From Allorhizobium borbori (GTDB lineage: Bacteria > Pseudomonadota > Alphaproteobacteria > Rhizobiales > Rhizobiaceae), in contig NZ_JACIDU010000003.1 in the NCBI RefSeq assembly GCF_014196535.1, positions 1 through 64,000 on the forward strand: a stretch of 64,000 nt of DNA, in the 5' to 3' direction. Under the pieces are notes generated by a model. That model saw nothing but the letters and a program-made list of their open reading frames with translations. It was not told where the DNA came from and ran no database searches. Positions 26,403-36,904 of this stretch are shown here, in pieces. Within the stretch, counting starts at the first letter, position 1; each line of letters opens with the position of its first letter. The position numbers and the translations under genes are program-made.

Positions 26403-27170
26403 ATGGCATTGCCCGATTTCAGCTTGCGCCAGCTTCTCGAAGCAGGCGTTCACTTCGGCCACCAGACGCACCGCTGGAACCCGAAGATGAAGCCGTACAT
26501 CTTCGGCGAACGTAACAACATCCACATCATCGACCTGGCCCAGAGCGTTCCGCTTCTGTCGCGCGCCCTGCAGCAGGTGTCTGACACCGTTGCCCGTGGC
26601 GGCCGCGTGCTGTTCGTCGGCACGAAGCGTCAGGCTTCGGAAATCATTGCTGACGCTGCCAAGCGTTCGGCCCAGTACTACGTCAACTCGCGCTGGCTCG
26701 GCGGCATGCTGACGAACTGGAAGACCATTTCCAACTCGATCCAGCGCCTGCGCAAGCTCGATGAAATCCTGGCTGGCGAAGCTCAGGGTTACTCCAAGAA
26801 GGAGCGCCTGAACCTCGAGCGCGAACGCGAGAAGCTTGACAAGGCTCTCGGCGGTATCCGCGATATGGGCGGCGTTCCGGACCTGATCTTCATCATCGAC
26901 ACCAACAAGGAAAAGATCGCGATCGAAGAAGCCAAGCGTCTTGGTATTCCGGTCGTTGCGATCATCGACTCCAACTGCGATCCGGACCCGATCGATTTCC
27001 CGATCCCCGGCAACGACGACGCATCGCGCGCCATCGCTCTTTACAGCGATCTGATTGCCCGCGCTGCCATCGACGGTATCGCTCGTCAGCAGGGCGCTTC
27101 GGGCCGTGACATCGGCGCTTCCTCGGAAGCTCCGATCGAGCCGGCGCTCGAAGGCGAAGCTGGCGCCTGA
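26403..27170 (+). CDS. rpsB: 30S ribosomal protein S2
   Basis: This 255-residue S2 has the standard family start ([20 protein letters not shown]) and motifs [38 protein letters not shown] and [15 protein letters not shown]. An acidic C-terminal tail ([10 protein letters not shown]) extends slightly beyond shorter homologues. AAAAGGATCAAAGGC precedes the ATG. It is the first gene of the translation block and is followed by tsf after two hairpins. Confidence 0.98.
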   Translation: MALPDFSLRQLLEAGVHFGHQTHRWNPKMKPYIFGERNNIHIIDLAQSVPLLSRALQQVSDTVARGGRVLFVGTKRQASEIIADAAKRSAQYYVNSRWLGGMLTNWKTISNSIQRLRKLDEILAGEAQGYSKKERLNLEREREKLDKALGGIRDMGGVPDLIFIIDTNKEKIAIEEAKRLGIPVVAIIDSNCDPDPIDFPIPGNDDASRAIALYSDLIARAAIDGIARQQGASGRDIGASSEAPIEPALEGEAGA

Positions 27171-27190
27171 GAATGAGGCCGGTGCGGTCT

Positions 27191-27260
27191 GAATAGGCCG
27201 CATCCCCCGTTCGCCTATTCGACAGGCCGCCGGACACTTTTTCTGTGCCGGCGGCCTTTC
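27191..27260 (+). other. Two tandem hairpins in the rpsB-tsf spacer
   Basis: The first is GAATAGGC (27191-27198) with GCCTATTC (27213-27220). The second, stronger, is AGGCCGCCGG (27224-27233) with CCGGCGGCCT (27248-27257), plus CAC/GTG inside, followed by TTTC. The second resembles a leaky terminator and probably sets the S2 to EF-Ts ratio. Confidence 0.7.
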
Positions 27261-27424
27261 GCATTCAAGTACCCGCCGTGCCGCGCAGGTGGCTTCGGCA
27301 TCGCGTGATGAGCCATTCATCACGCTGTTACATTTCAGGGTACATTCCCTTCCCCAGATTGAGGGCGTGGCGCTTGTTTCAAAGCCCGACGCTGCGCTGG
27401 ATCGACAACACGAGAGGCAAGACA

Positions 27425-28354
27425 ATGGCAGAAATCACTGCTGCACTGGTTAAGGAGCTGCGCGAAAAGAGCGGCGCAGGCATGATGGACTGCAAGAAGG
27501 CGCTGGCCGAAACCAACGGCGACATCGAAGCCGCCATCGACTGGCTGCGTGCCAAGGGCATCGCCAAGGCCGACAAGAAGTCGGGCCGTACGGCTGCCGA
27601 AGGCCTGATCGGCGTCGCCACGCTCGGCCACAAGGCCGTTCTGGTCGAAATCAACTCCGAAACCGACTTCGTGGCCCGCAACGACGCCTTCCAGGACCTC
27701 GTCCGCGGCGTTGCCCAGGTCGCACTGTCCACCGATGGTTCAGTTGAAGCCGTTGGCGCCGCCACCTACCCGGCAACCGGCAAGTCGGTCACCGACTCGA
27801 TCAAGGACGCGATTGCCACGATCGGCGAGAACATGACGCTGCGTCGTTCCGCTGCTCTCGAAGTCGAGCACGGCGTCGTCGCAACCTACATCCACAATGC
27901 TGCCGGCGAAGGCATCGGCAAGCTCGGCGTTCTCGTTGCCCTGAAGTCTGTCGGCGACAAGGCTGTCCTGTCCTCCATCGGCCGCCAGATCGCGATGCAC
28001 GTTGCTGCGACCGCGCCGCTCGCCGTTCGCCCGGAAGAGGTCGATCAGGCCGTTGCCGAGCGTGAGCGCGCCGTGTTCATCGAACAGTCGCGCGCTTCCG
28101 GCAAGCCGGACAACATCATCGAAAAGATGGTCGAAGGCCGTATGCGCAAGTTCTACGAAGAAGTCGCCCTGCTGTCGCAGGCCTTCGTCGTGAACCCGGA
28201 CCTGACCGTTGCCGAAGCCGTCAAGGCTGCCGAAAAGGAAGCCGGCGCTGCTATCGAAGTGACGGCTATTGCCCGTCTTCTCCTCGGCGAAGGCGTCGAG
28301 AAGGAAGAAACCGACTTCGCAGCCGAAGTGGCTGCCGCAGCCGGCAAGGCCTAA
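27425..28354 (+). CDS. tsf: Elongation factor Ts
   Basis: This 309-residue EF-Ts is the nucleotide exchange factor of EF-Tu. The N-terminal UBA-like domain ([21 protein letters not shown], with the DCKKALAE motif) is followed by the core with the conserved SETDFVARN (EF-Tu contact) and [10 protein letters not shown]. The length fits the family. The ATG at 27425 follows AGGCAAGACA. A 250-bp spacer with hairpins separates it from rpsB. Confidence 0.97.
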   Translation: MAEITAALVKELREKSGAGMMDCKKALAETNGDIEAAIDWLRAKGIAKADKKSGRTAAEGLIGVATLGHKAVLVEINSETDFVARNDAFQDLVRGVAQVALSTDGSVEAVGAATYPATGKSVTDSIKDAIATIGENMTLRRSAALEVEHGVVATYIHNAAGEGIGKLGVLVALKSVGDKAVLSSIGRQIAMHVAATAPLAVRPEEVDQAVAERERAVFIEQSRASGKPDNIIEKMVEGRMRKFYEEVALLSQAFVVNPDLTVAEAVKAAEKEAGAAIEVTAIARLLLGEGVEKEETDFAAEVAAAAGKA

Positions 28355-28453
28355 GTCTTTCGGTCGCAGGACCGTTGAAAAATCCGGGGCATCGCGTGAC
28401 AACGCGGTGCCCTTCGTGTATCCGGCTTTCAAACTGCACGAGAGGATTCCGAT

Positions 28454-29176
28454 ATGACCGCAAAGCCCATTTACAAGCGTGTTCTTCTCAAGGCCTCCGG
28501 CGAAGCTCTCATGGGTAGTCAGGGCTTTGGCATCGATGTTGCCGTGGCAGACCGGATCGCTGGCGATATCGCCGCAGCGCGCGCCATGGGTGTCGAAGTG
28601 GGTGTCGTCGTCGGCGGCGGTAACATCTTCCGTGGCGTGGCTGTCGCCTCCAAGGGTGGCGATCGCGTGACCGGCGACCATATGGGCATGCTCGCCACCG
28701 TCATCAACGCGCTGGCACTGGCAACCTCGCTGCGCAAGCTCAACATCGAGACGGTGGTCCTCTCGGCCATTGCCATGCCGGAGATCTGCGAAAGCTTCTC
28801 GCAGCGCGCGACGCTCTATCATCTCTCGCTCGGCCGCGTGGTGATCTTTGCCGGCGGTACGGGCAATCCGTTCTTCACGACCGATTCCGCCGCAGCGCTT
28901 CGTGCCGCCGAAATGGGCGCCGAAGCGATCTTCAAGGGCACGCAGGTGGATGGCATCTATTCGGCTGACCCCAAGAAGGTGCCGGATGCGACGCGTTTCG
29001 ACCAGCTTACCCATTCCGAAGTGCTGGAAAAGGGCCTTGCGGTGATGGATGTTGCCGCCGTAGCGCTGGCGCGGGAAAACTCCATTCCGATCATCGTTTT
29101 CTCGATCCACGAGAAGAACGGTTTCCCGGAGATTCTCACTGGCGGCGGCCGCAAGACGATCGTTACGGACAATTGA
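28454..29176 (+). CDS. pyrH: UMP kinase
   Basis: The 240-residue amino-acid-kinase-fold protein phosphorylates UMP to UDP. It has YKRVLLKASGEALMG (phosphate loop), VGVVVGGGNIFRG, DHMGMLATVINALAL (UMP site) and FAGGTGNPFFTTDSAAALRAAEMGAEAI. It is standard in length. It follows tsf after 99 bp that include a GC-rich hairpin (near 28387-28413), and GAGAGGATTCCGAT precedes the ATG. Confidence 0.97.
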   Translation: MTAKPIYKRVLLKASGEALMGSQGFGIDVAVADRIAGDIAAARAMGVEVGVVVGGGNIFRGVAVASKGGDRVTGDHMGMLATVINALALATSLRKLNIETVVLSAIAMPEICESFSQRATLYHLSLGRVVIFAGGTGNPFFTTDSAAALRAAEMGAEAIFKGTQVDGIYSADPKKVPDATRFDQLTHSEVLEKGLAVMDVAAVALARENSIPIIVFSIHEKNGFPEILTGGGRKTIVTDN

Positions 29177-29224
29177 CGGCGGAACACCATACCGCCACGC
29201 GATACATATGACGGGAGTTCAATC

Positions 29225-29785
29225 ATGAGCGATGCAACTGATCTGAAGGAACTGAAGCGCCGCATGGACGGTGCCATCAACGCGTTTACGGGCGACATTG
29301 CCTCGCTGCGCACCGGGCGTGCTTCCGCCAATATTCTCGATCCCATCTCGGTCGAAGCCTACGGTTCGCGCGTGCCGTTGAACCAGGTGGCGAACATCAC
29401 CGTGCCCGAGCCGCGCATGCTGTCCGTCTCGATCTGGGACCGTTCGATGGTGAACGCTGTCGATCGCGCTATCCGCGAATCGCATCTCGGCCTGAACCCG
29501 ATCATGGATGGCCAGACGCTGCGTATTCCGCTGCCGGAACTGAACGAGGAGCGCCGCCGTTCTTTGGTGAAGGTGGCTCACGATTACGCCGAGAAGGCCA
29601 AGGTTGCCATTCGCCATGTTCGCCGTGACGGTATGGAAAGCCTCAAGAAGGCCGAGAAGGATGGCGATATCGGGCAGGATGAAAGCCGCGCGCTTTCCGA
29701 CAAGGTTCAGAAGATGACGGACGACACGATCACCGAGATCGATAAGCTGCTCGCCGTCAAGGAAAAGGAAATCATGCAGGTGTAA
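29225..29785 (+). CDS. frr: Ribosome recycling factor
   Basis: The 186-residue RRF splits post-termination ribosomes together with EF-G. The conserved parts are [53 protein letters not shown] and [18 protein letters not shown]. It follows pyrH by 48 bp with GGGAGTTCAATC before the ATG. Confidence 0.98.
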   Translation: MSDATDLKELKRRMDGAINAFTGDIASLRTGRASANILDPISVEAYGSRVPLNQVANITVPEPRMLSVSIWDRSMVNAVDRAIRESHLGLNPIMDGQTLRIPLPELNEERRRSLVKVAHDYAEKAKVAIRHVRRDGMESLKKAEKDGDIGQDESRALSDKVQKMTDDTITEIDKLLAVKEKEIMQV

Positions 29786-30022
29786 GCCTGTCTGGTCGCC
29801 GGTCGATACTCGTCCGGCGACTTTTGCCGTCCATACTCAGGCGTTCTCGAGGCGCGTTCGCCGCTTGTGAAAATGCTGAACGCCAAATTCCCTGCAAAAT
29901 TTCCCGGTGCAACTCGCTACCCGGTGAAAGAACGGTGGCGGCACTGCCGAGAGTCGGCTAGCTTTCCTACTCCCAATACTGCGTTCGTCTGGAACGTATC
30001 TGTTACCTACGCTGGAAGAACC

Positions 30023-30766
30023 ATGGCACACCCCGAACGGTCGTCGTTACCAAAGCATGTTGCCATCATCATGGACGGGAACGGGCGCTGGGCCCAATCT
30101 CACGGCATGACGCGGACCGCCGGTCATCGCAAGGGCATGGAAGTTGTCCGCGAGATTGTGCGTGCTGCGAGCGACTTTGGTGTCGGCTATCTGACCCTCT
30201 TCGCCTTTTCCTCGGAAAACTGGCGCCGGCCGGAGACGGAAGTCCGTGACCTGCTGGGTCTCCTGAAGCTTTTCATCCGCCGGGACCTGTCCGAACTGCA
30301 CCGCGATAACGTGCGGATCCGTGTGATCGGCGAGCGCAACAATCTGCGCAGCGATCTTCTGCCGCTTCTGATCGAGGCCGAGGAGACCACCCGAAACAAT
30401 ACCGGCCTGACGCTTGTCATTGCCTTCAACTATGGTTCGCGCGACGAGATGGCCCGGGCCATGGTGTCGATTGCCCGCGATGTGGCCGATGGTCGCCTGC
30501 GGTGCGAAGACATCACGCCGGGCCTGATCGACAGCCGTCTTGACACCGCCGGGATACCTGACCCTGACCTCATCATTCGAACGAGTGGCGAGGAACGGCT
30601 TTCGAACTTCCTCCTTTGGCAGGCGGCCTATTCCGAGCTCATGTTCGTCAACGATCTCTGGCCGGACTTTAACCGCGCGATGTTTTGTGCCGCGCTCGAG
30701 AAATTCGCGATGCGTGAACGTCGCTTCGGTGGTCTTTCCGCCGCTCAGGCGGCAGTGGGCTCGTGA
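30023..30766 (+). CDS. uppS: Isoprenyl transferase (undecaprenyl diphosphate synthase)
   Basis: The 247-residue cis-prenyltransferase makes the C55 lipid carrier for peptidoglycan and LPS. It has [12 protein letters not shown] with the catalytic Asp, [27 protein letters not shown] and [20 protein letters not shown]. The ATG at 30023 starts just before the catalytic block. The frame is open much further upstream (to 29867), but there is no family sequence there. The 237-bp gap after frr may hold a promoter. The TGA overlaps the cdsA ATG. Confidence 0.95.
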   Translation: MAHPERSSLPKHVAIIMDGNGRWAQSHGMTRTAGHRKGMEVVREIVRAASDFGVGYLTLFAFSSENWRRPETEVRDLLGLLKLFIRRDLSELHRDNVRIRVIGERNNLRSDLLPLLIEAEETTRNNTGLTLVIAFNYGSRDEMARAMVSIARDVADGRLRCEDITPGLIDSRLDTAGIPDPDLIIRTSGEERLSNFLLWQAAYSELMFVNDLWPDFNRAMFCAALEKFAMRERRFGGLSAAQAAVGS

Positions 30767-31593
30767 TGTCGGAAGAACTCAGGCTTCGGATCATTTCCGG
30801 TATCGTCATGGCCGCAGTGGTGCTCGTCGCCACCTGGTTCGGCGGGCTTTCGTTCCGGCTCCTCTCCGCAGCCATTACCTTGCTTGTCTATTACGAATGG
30901 TCGACGATCTCCCGGCTTGAGCGCAACGAGCGTCTGCTCGGCTGGTTCATGGTTGGCGTTCTGGGGCTGATGATCCTCGCAGGCTGGACGGGTGTAGCCG
31001 TCGTTCTCCTCGGCTTCTTCCTGCTCGTCGCCTTTCTTGTCGCTATTGCCTCGACAGAAGCGAAGGTCTGGCTGCCGGCCGGCCTGTTCTATGCCGGGCT
31101 TTCGGGAATTGCTCTCGCCGCCGTGCGCGGTGACGATCCAACCGGCTTTGCGGCCATGCTGTTCGTGTTCGCGCTTGTCTGGGCAACGGATATTCTGGCC
31201 TATTTCGTCGGTCGAGCCATCGGTGGTCCGAAGCTCGCGCCGAAGATTTCGCCCGGCAAGACGTGGTCGGGCGCTATCGGCGGCACGATTTCGGCGGTGA
31301 TTGCCGGTTCGGCCGTTGCCTTGTCAATGACGGATGCCTCTCCCATATGGATCGTGCCGGCGGCGTTCGTGCTGTCGGTCGCCAGCCAGGCGGGAGACCT
31401 GTTCGAATCCTTCATCAAGCGCCGTTTCGGCGTGAAGGATTCGAGCCACCTCATTCCCGGCCATGGTGGCGTGATGGACCGCGTTGATGGTCTTGTCGTT
31501 GCCTGTTTCGCGGCCTTCCTGCTGATGGCTATCCGTGCTTTGTCGGCTGGAGGCTCATTCGCGCTTGACGGAGGCGCCCTGCTTGGGCTCTAG
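30766..31593 (+). CDS. cdsA: Phosphatidate cytidylyltransferase
   Basis: The 275-residue inner-membrane enzyme makes CDP-diacylglycerol from phosphatidate and CTP. It has about eight hydrophobic helices and the CDS signature SFIKRRFGVKDSSHLIPGHG followed by GVMDRVDGL. The start ATG overlaps the uppS stop (TGATG at 30764-30768). A GTG one codon earlier is also possible. A hairpin at 31609-31642 separates it from rseP. Confidence 0.95.
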   Translation: MSEELRLRIISGIVMAAVVLVATWFGGLSFRLLSAAITLLVYYEWSTISRLERNERLLGWFMVGVLGLMILAGWTGVAVVLLGFFLLVAFLVAIASTEAKVWLPAGLFYAGLSGIALAAVRGDDPTGFAAMLFVFALVWATDILAYFVGRAIGGPKLAPKISPGKTWSGAIGGTISAVIAGSAVALSMTDASPIWIVPAAFVLSVASQAGDLFESFIKRRFGVKDSSHLIPGHGGVMDRVDGLVVACFAAFLLMAIRALSAGGSFALDGGALLGL

Positions 31594-31608
31594 GGAACGA
31601 CAGGTCCG

Positions 31609-31642
31609 CTGTCGGAAAAGGGGTTTCCTCTTTTCCTGACAG
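31609..31642 (+). other. Intercistronic stem-loop between cdsA and rseP
   Basis: CTGTC plus GGAAAAG (31609-31620) pairs with CTTTTCC, a bulged T, and GACAG (31630-31642), giving 12 pairs. There is no T run after it, so it is more likely an mRNA-stability or processing element than a terminator. No dxr gene sits here, although some alphaproteobacteria have one at this point. Confidence 0.6.
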
Positions 31643-31681
31643 ACACCAGACCCGCTCCGACATGATGGACAGGAGATATGC

Positions 31682-32803
31682 ATGGCAATTATCGGTTTGA
31701 TCACGGGCTATATCGTTCCGTTCCTCTTCGTGCTGACCCTGCTCGTCTTCGTTCATGAAATGGGGCACTATCTCGTCGGGCGCTGGTGCGGCATTCGTGC
31801 CACCGCTTTCTCCATCGGTTTCGGTCCTGAAATCGTCGGCTTCACGGATCGCCAGGGTACGCGCTGGAAGCTGAGCGCCATTCCTCTCGGCGGCTATGTG
31901 AAGTTCTGGGGCGATGAGGATGCGTCGAGCCGTCCTGGCCAGGATGCTCTTGCCGGACTGTCGGAGGAGGAGAAGGCCCATACGCTTGCCGGTGCAAAGT
32001 TGTGGAAGCGGGCAGCCACCGTCGCGGCCGGCCCCATTGCCAATTTCCTGTTGGCGATCCTCATCTTCACCTCTCTTTTCGCGCTTTACGGCAAGCCGGT
32101 TTCCGATCCTGTCGTCGCCGAGGTAAAGGCGGGATCGGCGGCCGAGGAAGCTGGCGTGAAGCCCGGCGACGTGCTGGTTTCACTCGATGACACGATCGTG
32201 AAGACCTTCGATGACGTGCGCCGCTACGTCAGTATTCGTCCGGGTACGTCGATCATCGTGAGGATTCGCCGCGACGGGGTGACGCAGGCGCTACCTATGG
32301 TTCCGCGCGCTACGGTCATCGACGATCCCTTCGGCAACAAGGTCGAAGTCGGGCTTATCGGCATCGTGACCACGCAGGCGGCCGGTAATTTCCGCGTCGA
32401 GAAGATGGGGGTCGGGCAGGCATTGGCCGAGGGTGTCGCCGAAACCGGCAATATCGTCACTGGCACGTTTCATTACATCGGGAATCTCGTGACCGGGAAG
32501 ATGAAGCCCGATCAACTCGGCGGCCCTGTGCGAGTGGCGCAGGCTTCCGGGCAGATGGCGACGCTTGGCCTCGCTGCCGTCATTCAGCTTGCGGCTGTGC
32601 TTTCGGTCTCGATCGGGCTGTTGAACCTGATGCCGGTGCCTGTTCTGGATGGCGGTCATCTCGTTTTTTACGCCATTGAAGCTGTGCGCGGCCGTCCACT
32701 TGGCGCCGGTGCACAGGAAATTGCGTTCCGTATCGGGCTGGCAATGGTGCTGTCCCTGATGGTTTTCGCAACATGGAATGATATTGCCGCATTGATCGGC
32801 TGA
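31682..32803 (+). CDS. rseP: Site-2 intramembrane metalloprotease RseP
   Basis: The 373-residue membrane protease has HEMGH in the first helix (His25, Glu26, His29) and the LDG motif in LMPVPVLDGGHL (third zinc ligand). A PDZ domain lies near residues 130-200 (PVVAEVKAGSAAEEAGVKPGDVL). It cleaves anti-sigma factors and remnant signal peptides. AGGAGATATGC precedes the ATG. It is placed between cdsA and bamA, the standard order. Confidence 0.96.
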   Translation: MAIIGLITGYIVPFLFVLTLLVFVHEMGHYLVGRWCGIRATAFSIGFGPEIVGFTDRQGTRWKLSAIPLGGYVKFWGDEDASSRPGQDALAGLSEEEKAHTLAGAKLWKRAATVAAGPIANFLLAILIFTSLFALYGKPVSDPVVAEVKAGSAAEEAGVKPGDVLVSLDDTIVKTFDDVRRYVSIRPGTSIIVRIRRDGVTQALPMVPRATVIDDPFGNKVEVGLIGIVTTQAAGNFRVEKMGVGQALAEGVAETGNIVTGTFHYIGNLVTGKMKPDQLGGPVRVAQASGQMATLGLAAVIQLAAVLSVSIGLLNLMPVPVLDGGHLVFYAIEAVRGRPLGAGAQEIAFRIGLAMVLSLMVFATWNDIAALIG

Positions 32804-32998
32804 GGACGGCTTGCGCCAAAGGTAAGCTTCTGTTTACCTTAACCGAAAATTCGGCGTGGCGATTGGGCCACGCTTGGGCACGAAGTAAATGGAATTTAAC
32901 GTTGCCGCTTGCTTGTAGAGTAAAAGCGGTTAAAACGGCTCACGTAGCTGGAGTCGGTTAAACCCGCTCCGGAACGGCGAAAAAAGGTAAGATGTGAA

Positions 32999-35335
32999 AT
33001 GAAGGCTGGTTCAAAATTTTTGAACGCTGTATCGGCGGTTGCAATTTCTGCCGGTGTCGCTGCTTCGGGTGCGGGTGCTGTCCTGCTTGTGTCTGCAGGC
33101 TATGCCGAGGCCGCCGTCGTCAAGAGAATTGACGTCAAGGGCGCTGCGCGCGTCGGCGCAGAAGCAGTCCGGTCAAACATCACGATCCAGCCGGGTAAGA
33201 CTTTTTCCAATGCCGATATCGATGAGTCCGTGAAGCGTCTCTACGCAACGGGTTACTTCTCCGATGTTCGTATTTCGGTTTCCGGTGGTGCGCTGGTCGT
33301 CAGCGTCAATGAAAACCAGCTTGTCAATCAGGTCGTATTCAACGGCAACCGCAAGCTCAAGGACGAGAAGCTTCAGGCTGTCGTGCAGACGCAGGCGCTG
33401 TCGCCTTACAGCCAGAGCCAGATCGACTCCGATATTGCTCGCATCAAGGAAGCTTATGCTGCCATCGGTCGTAACGATGTTCAGGTCACCACTGAGACCT
33501 TTGCCGTCGCCAACGGTCGAGTGAACCTTGCGTTTGTCGTGAATGAAGGTGATCGCACGAAGATTGGCAAGATCGAGTTTGTCGGCAACAACGCCTACAG
33601 CGATGGCCGTCTCGCATCGGTGATCTCCACCAAGAAGTCGAACTTCCTCTCGTTCCTGACTCGCCGTGACATTTACAGCGAAGCCAAGATGCGCGCCGAT
33701 GAAGAGACGCTGCGCCAGTTCTACTACAATCACGGCTATCCTGATTTCCGTATCGTGTCCGGCGATGCGACGTTCGATGCGAACACCAATGAATACACGC
33801 TGACCTATACGGTCGAGGAAGGCCCGCGCTACACGTTCGGCGCTGTTGGAGTTGAATCGACTGTTTCCGGGGTCGATGCGAATGAACTGCAGGGTCTGGT
33901 CTCCACTCGTGAAGGTGCGACCTATAATGCTCGCAACGTTCAGAAGACGATGGAAGCCATTTCGACGCGTGTTGCTGCTGAGGGGTATCCCTTTGCTCGC
34001 GTCACGCCGCGCGGCAACCGCGATTTTGGCTCCAACACGGTCGGTGTCTCCTACATTGTCGACCAGGGCGAGCGTGCCTATGTCGAGCGTATTGAAATTC
34101 GCGGTAACACGCGTACCCGTGACTATGTCATTCGCCGCGAGTTCGATCTCGCCGAAGGCGACGCGTTCAATCAGACAATGATTACGCGCGCCAAGCGTCG
34201 CCTGGAAGCGCTTGGTTACTTTGAGTCCGTAAATGTGTCGACCGCGCCCGGTAGTTCACCGGATCGGGTGGTGATCGTTGTCGATGTGAAGGATCAGTCC
34301 ACCGGCGCGTTCGGTGTGGGTGCCGGTTACTCTGCGGGAAGCGACAGCATCCTTCTCGAAGCGTCTGTAGAGGAAAAGAACTTCCTCGGTCGCGGTCAGT
34401 ACATTCGTCTTGCCGCCGGTGGCGGCACGGATGATGCCCGTAGCTTCAATCTGTCGTTCACTGAGCCGTATTTCCTTGGCTATCGTCTCGCTGCCGGTTT
34501 CGATCTGTTCCGTTCGTCCAGCTCGAGCGAAGACTACTATGACTACGAGGAAACCGGTGGCACGCTGCGCGTCACCGCGCCGATCACCGAAGACCTGTCG
34601 ACGACCTTCAGCTACACCTACAAGCAGATGAAGTATGACGGCACGGGCGCTTGGAACGTGGGCGATAATCTGTCGTATCCGTATGAAAGCCTGATCGGCA
34701 AGGATTGGGTTCAGTCCTCCGTCGCAAACAAGCTGAACTACAACACGCTCGACAGCCAGACTGCGCCGCATGAAGGCATTCAGGCGCAGTTGACGCAGGA
34801 ATTTGCCGGTCTCGGTGGCGACTCCGACTTCTACAAGATTTCGGCCAAGGCCCGCGCCTATTATACCCTGTCTGACGAAGCGGACCTGATCGGCTCGCTC
34901 ACCGTTCAGGCTGGTCATGTCATGCCGACGAGCGGTGATCTCAAGGTGTTCGATCAGTTCATGATCGGCGGCAAGCAGATCCGCGGCTTCGAAAACAGCG
35001 GTATTGGCCCGCGCATGAACAATGGTGATGCGCTGGGCGGCACCAGCTACATAACGGCTTCTGCCGAGACGACGTTCCCGATGCCCGGCATTCCGCAGGA
35101 CTTCGGCCTGCGCGGCGCACTGTTTGCCGATGCTGGTACGCTGTTCGGCAATGAAGTTGACACGGGTGGTGAAGGTCATTCTTCGACTTCGGCCAAGATC
35201 CGTGCATCTCTTGGTGTCGGTGTTACCTGGGCATCGCCCTTCGGCCCGCTGCGTTTCGACTATGCCGTTCCTGTCATGAAGGAAGACTACGACAAGACGC
35301 AGAATTTCCGCTTCAGCATTGCCAACCAGTTCTGA
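32999..35335 (+). CDS. bamA: Outer membrane protein assembly factor BamA
   Basis: The 778-residue protein has a signal peptide (cleaved near residue 38, YAEA-AVVKR). Five POTRA domains cover about 40-430, and a 16-strand barrel holds the GGKQIRGFENSGIGPR loop (the V/IRGF motif) and ends in a terminal Phe (RFSIANQF). It inserts beta-barrel proteins into the outer membrane. The 195-bp gap after rseP has an AAGGTAA/TTACCTT inverted repeat near 32819 and a GTGGC/GCCAC one, and it may hold a promoter of its own. lpxD follows 47 bp downstream. Confidence 0.97.
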   Translation: MKAGSKFLNAVSAVAISAGVAASGAGAVLLVSAGYAEAAVVKRIDVKGAARVGAEAVRSNITIQPGKTFSNADIDESVKRLYATGYFSDVRISVSGGALVVSVNENQLVNQVVFNGNRKLKDEKLQAVVQTQALSPYSQSQIDSDIARIKEAYAAIGRNDVQVTTETFAVANGRVNLAFVVNEGDRTKIGKIEFVGNNAYSDGRLASVISTKKSNFLSFLTRRDIYSEAKMRADEETLRQFYYNHGYPDFRIVSGDATFDANTNEYTLTYTVEEGPRYTFGAVGVESTVSGVDANELQGLVSTREGATYNARNVQKTMEAISTRVAAEGYPFARVTPRGNRDFGSNTVGVSYIVDQGERAYVERIEIRGNTRTRDYVIRREFDLAEGDAFNQTMITRAKRRLEALGYFESVNVSTAPGSSPDRVVIVVDVKDQSTGAFGVGAGYSAGSDSILLEASVEEKNFLGRGQYIRLAAGGGTDDARSFNLSFTEPYFLGYRLAAGFDLFRSSSSSEDYYDYEETGGTLRVTAPITEDLSTTFSYTYKQMKYDGTGAWNVGDNLSYPYESLIGKDWVQSSVANKLNYNTLDSQTAPHEGIQAQLTQEFAGLGGDSDFYKISAKARAYYTLSDEADLIGSLTVQAGHVMPTSGDLKVFDQFMIGGKQIRGFENSGIGPRMNNGDALGGTSYITASAETTFPMPGIPQDFGLRGALFADAGTLFGNEVDTGGEGHSSTSAKIRASLGVGVTWASPFGPLRFDYAVPVMKEDYDKTQNFRFSIANQF

Positions 35336-35382
35336 TTTTTCGATCCAGAACTGTTGTCTGAACTCGTTCTGGAGCTCTGCTG

Positions 35383-36447
35383 ATGACGCATAACGAATTC
35401 TATCCACCCCATCCGGGTATTTCCCTTTCGGCTCTGGTCGAAAAACTTGGGGTGGAGCTTGTCGATCCCAAACATGGTGATATTGCCATTCATTCGATCG
35501 CGCCTGCTGCGCGGTCGAAGAGCGGTGACATTTGCTATATAGCGTCTCGCAAGAACCGGCAGGATCTCGAGACGTGTCAGGCGTCAGCTATTTTTTGCAC
35601 GTCTGCTTTCAAGTCACTGGTTCCTGAGGGGGTTGCGGTTCTCCTGACCGACAATCCCCAGAAGTCGTTTGCCGAAGCCGGTGCGCTTTTACATCCGACA
35701 GCGATGCGTCCGGCTCCAATTGTGTCCTATCTTTCGGAAATTCATCCATCGGCATTTATTGATCCGACAGCGCGCCTCGAGGCTGGTGTTACCGTTGAAC
35801 CCTGTGCGGTGGTTGGCGCTGGGGCCGAGATCGGCACGGGCTCCGTTATCGGTGCGGGTGCCATTATCGGCGCGCATGTCAAGATCGGTCGTGATTGCTC
35901 GATTGCTGCCGGTGCAAGCATCCTGTCGGCCTATCTCGGCAACAACGTGATCATTCATAATGGCGCCCGTATCGGGCAGGACGGCTTCGGTTATGCACCC
36001 GGCCCGAGAGGCATGCTGAAGCTGGTGCAGATCGGTCGCGTCATCATTCAGGACAATGTCGAGATCGGTGCGAACACGACAATCGATCGCGGTGCAATGG
36101 ACGATACGGTCATTGGCGAAGGCACGAAGATCGACAATCAGGTACAGATCGGCCACAACGTTCATATTGGCCGGCATTGCGGCATTGTCAGCAAGGTCGG
36201 CATTGCCGGTTCGACCAGGATCGGCAATGGGGTGATGATTGGCGGTGCGGCTGGCCTCAACGGTCATATTACCATCGGCGATGGCGTCCAGATTGCTGCG
36301 ATGAGCGGCGTTGTTGCGAGCATCCCGGCCGGTCAGGTTTATGGCGGCGTTCCGGCGCGACCGATGAAAGATGTGTTGCGCGATTGGGCGGAACTGATGG
36401 CCCGCTCGGATGAGCGCACGACGAAGAAAGGGGAGAAGAATGGCTGA
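35383..36447 (+). CDS. lpxD: UDP-3-O-(3-hydroxyacyl)glucosamine N-acyltransferase
   Basis: The 354-residue LpxD adds the second hydroxyacyl chain in lipid A synthesis. An N-terminal uridine-binding domain comes first. The left-handed helix of hexapeptide repeats has the conserved [39 protein letters not shown] (with the His-containing stretch QIGHNVHIG next) and [19 protein letters not shown]. The ATG at 35383 follows GGAGCTCTGCTG. It overlaps fabZ by eight bases. Confidence 0.96.
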   Translation: MTHNEFYPPHPGISLSALVEKLGVELVDPKHGDIAIHSIAPAARSKSGDICYIASRKNRQDLETCQASAIFCTSAFKSLVPEGVAVLLTDNPQKSFAEAGALLHPTAMRPAPIVSYLSEIHPSAFIDPTARLEAGVTVEPCAVVGAGAEIGTGSVIGAGAIIGAHVKIGRDCSIAAGASILSAYLGNNVIIHNGARIGQDGFGYAPGPRGMLKLVQIGRVIIQDNVEIGANTTIDRGAMDDTVIGEGTKIDNQVQIGHNVHIGRHCGIVSKVGIAGSTRIGNGVMIGGAAGLNGHITIGDGVQIAAMSGVVASIPAGQVYGGVPARPMKDVLRDWAELMARSDERTTKKGEKNG

Positions 36448-36904
36448 AGAGACCAAAGCGACGCTGGAAACGGCTGACATCCTCGAAATCATGAAGCTTC
36501 TGCCGCATCGTTATCCGTTCCTTCTCGTGGATCGGATCATCGAGATCGATGGCGACAATTCGGCGATCGGCATCAAGAACGTGACCGCGAACGAGCCTCA
36601 GTTCATGGGGCATTTCCCTGGCGCGCCGATCATGCCGGGCGTTCTGCTGATTGAGGGCATGGCACAGACGGCGGGTGCTATCTGCGCGCGCGCTAGCGGC
36701 CAGAGCGGTAACCTCGTCTATTTCATGACGATCGACAATGCACGCTTCCGCAAACCCGTTGTTCCGGGCGATCGCGTTGAGTTCCATGTTGCCAAGGTCA
36801 AGCAGCGTGGCAACATCTGGAAATTCCATTGCGATGCGAAGGTCGACGGTGTTCTCGTGGCCGAAGCCGACTACAGCGCTATGATTCGTCAGGGTGGGGA
36901 ATGA
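36440..36904 (+). CDS. fabZ: 3-hydroxyacyl-ACP dehydratase FabZ
   Basis: The 154-residue hot-dog fold enzyme has [14 protein letters not shown] (catalytic His) and [20 protein letters not shown] (catalytic Glu). It dehydrates 3-hydroxyacyl-ACP and so competes with LpxA and LpxD for the same acyl donors, which explains the clustering. It starts inside the end of lpxD, with GGGGAGAAG upstream, and its TGA overlaps the lpxA ATG (ATGA). Confidence 0.97.
   Translation: MAEETKATLETADILEIMKLLPHRYPFLLVDRIIEIDGDNSAIGIKNVTANEPQFMGHFPGAPIMPGVLLIEGMAQTAGAICARASGQSGNLVYFMTIDNARFRKPVVPGDRVEFHVAKVKQRGNIWKFHCDAKVDGVLVAEADYSAMIRQGGE

Noticed and set aside
27740-29110. Open frame antisense to tsf and pyrH
   Set aside because: Spans two firmly identified genes; amino-acid composition is typical of antisense reading.
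29867-30022. Longer N-terminus for uppS
   Set aside because: The open frame upstream of 30023 has no family sequence and the ATG at 30023 directly precedes the conserved region.
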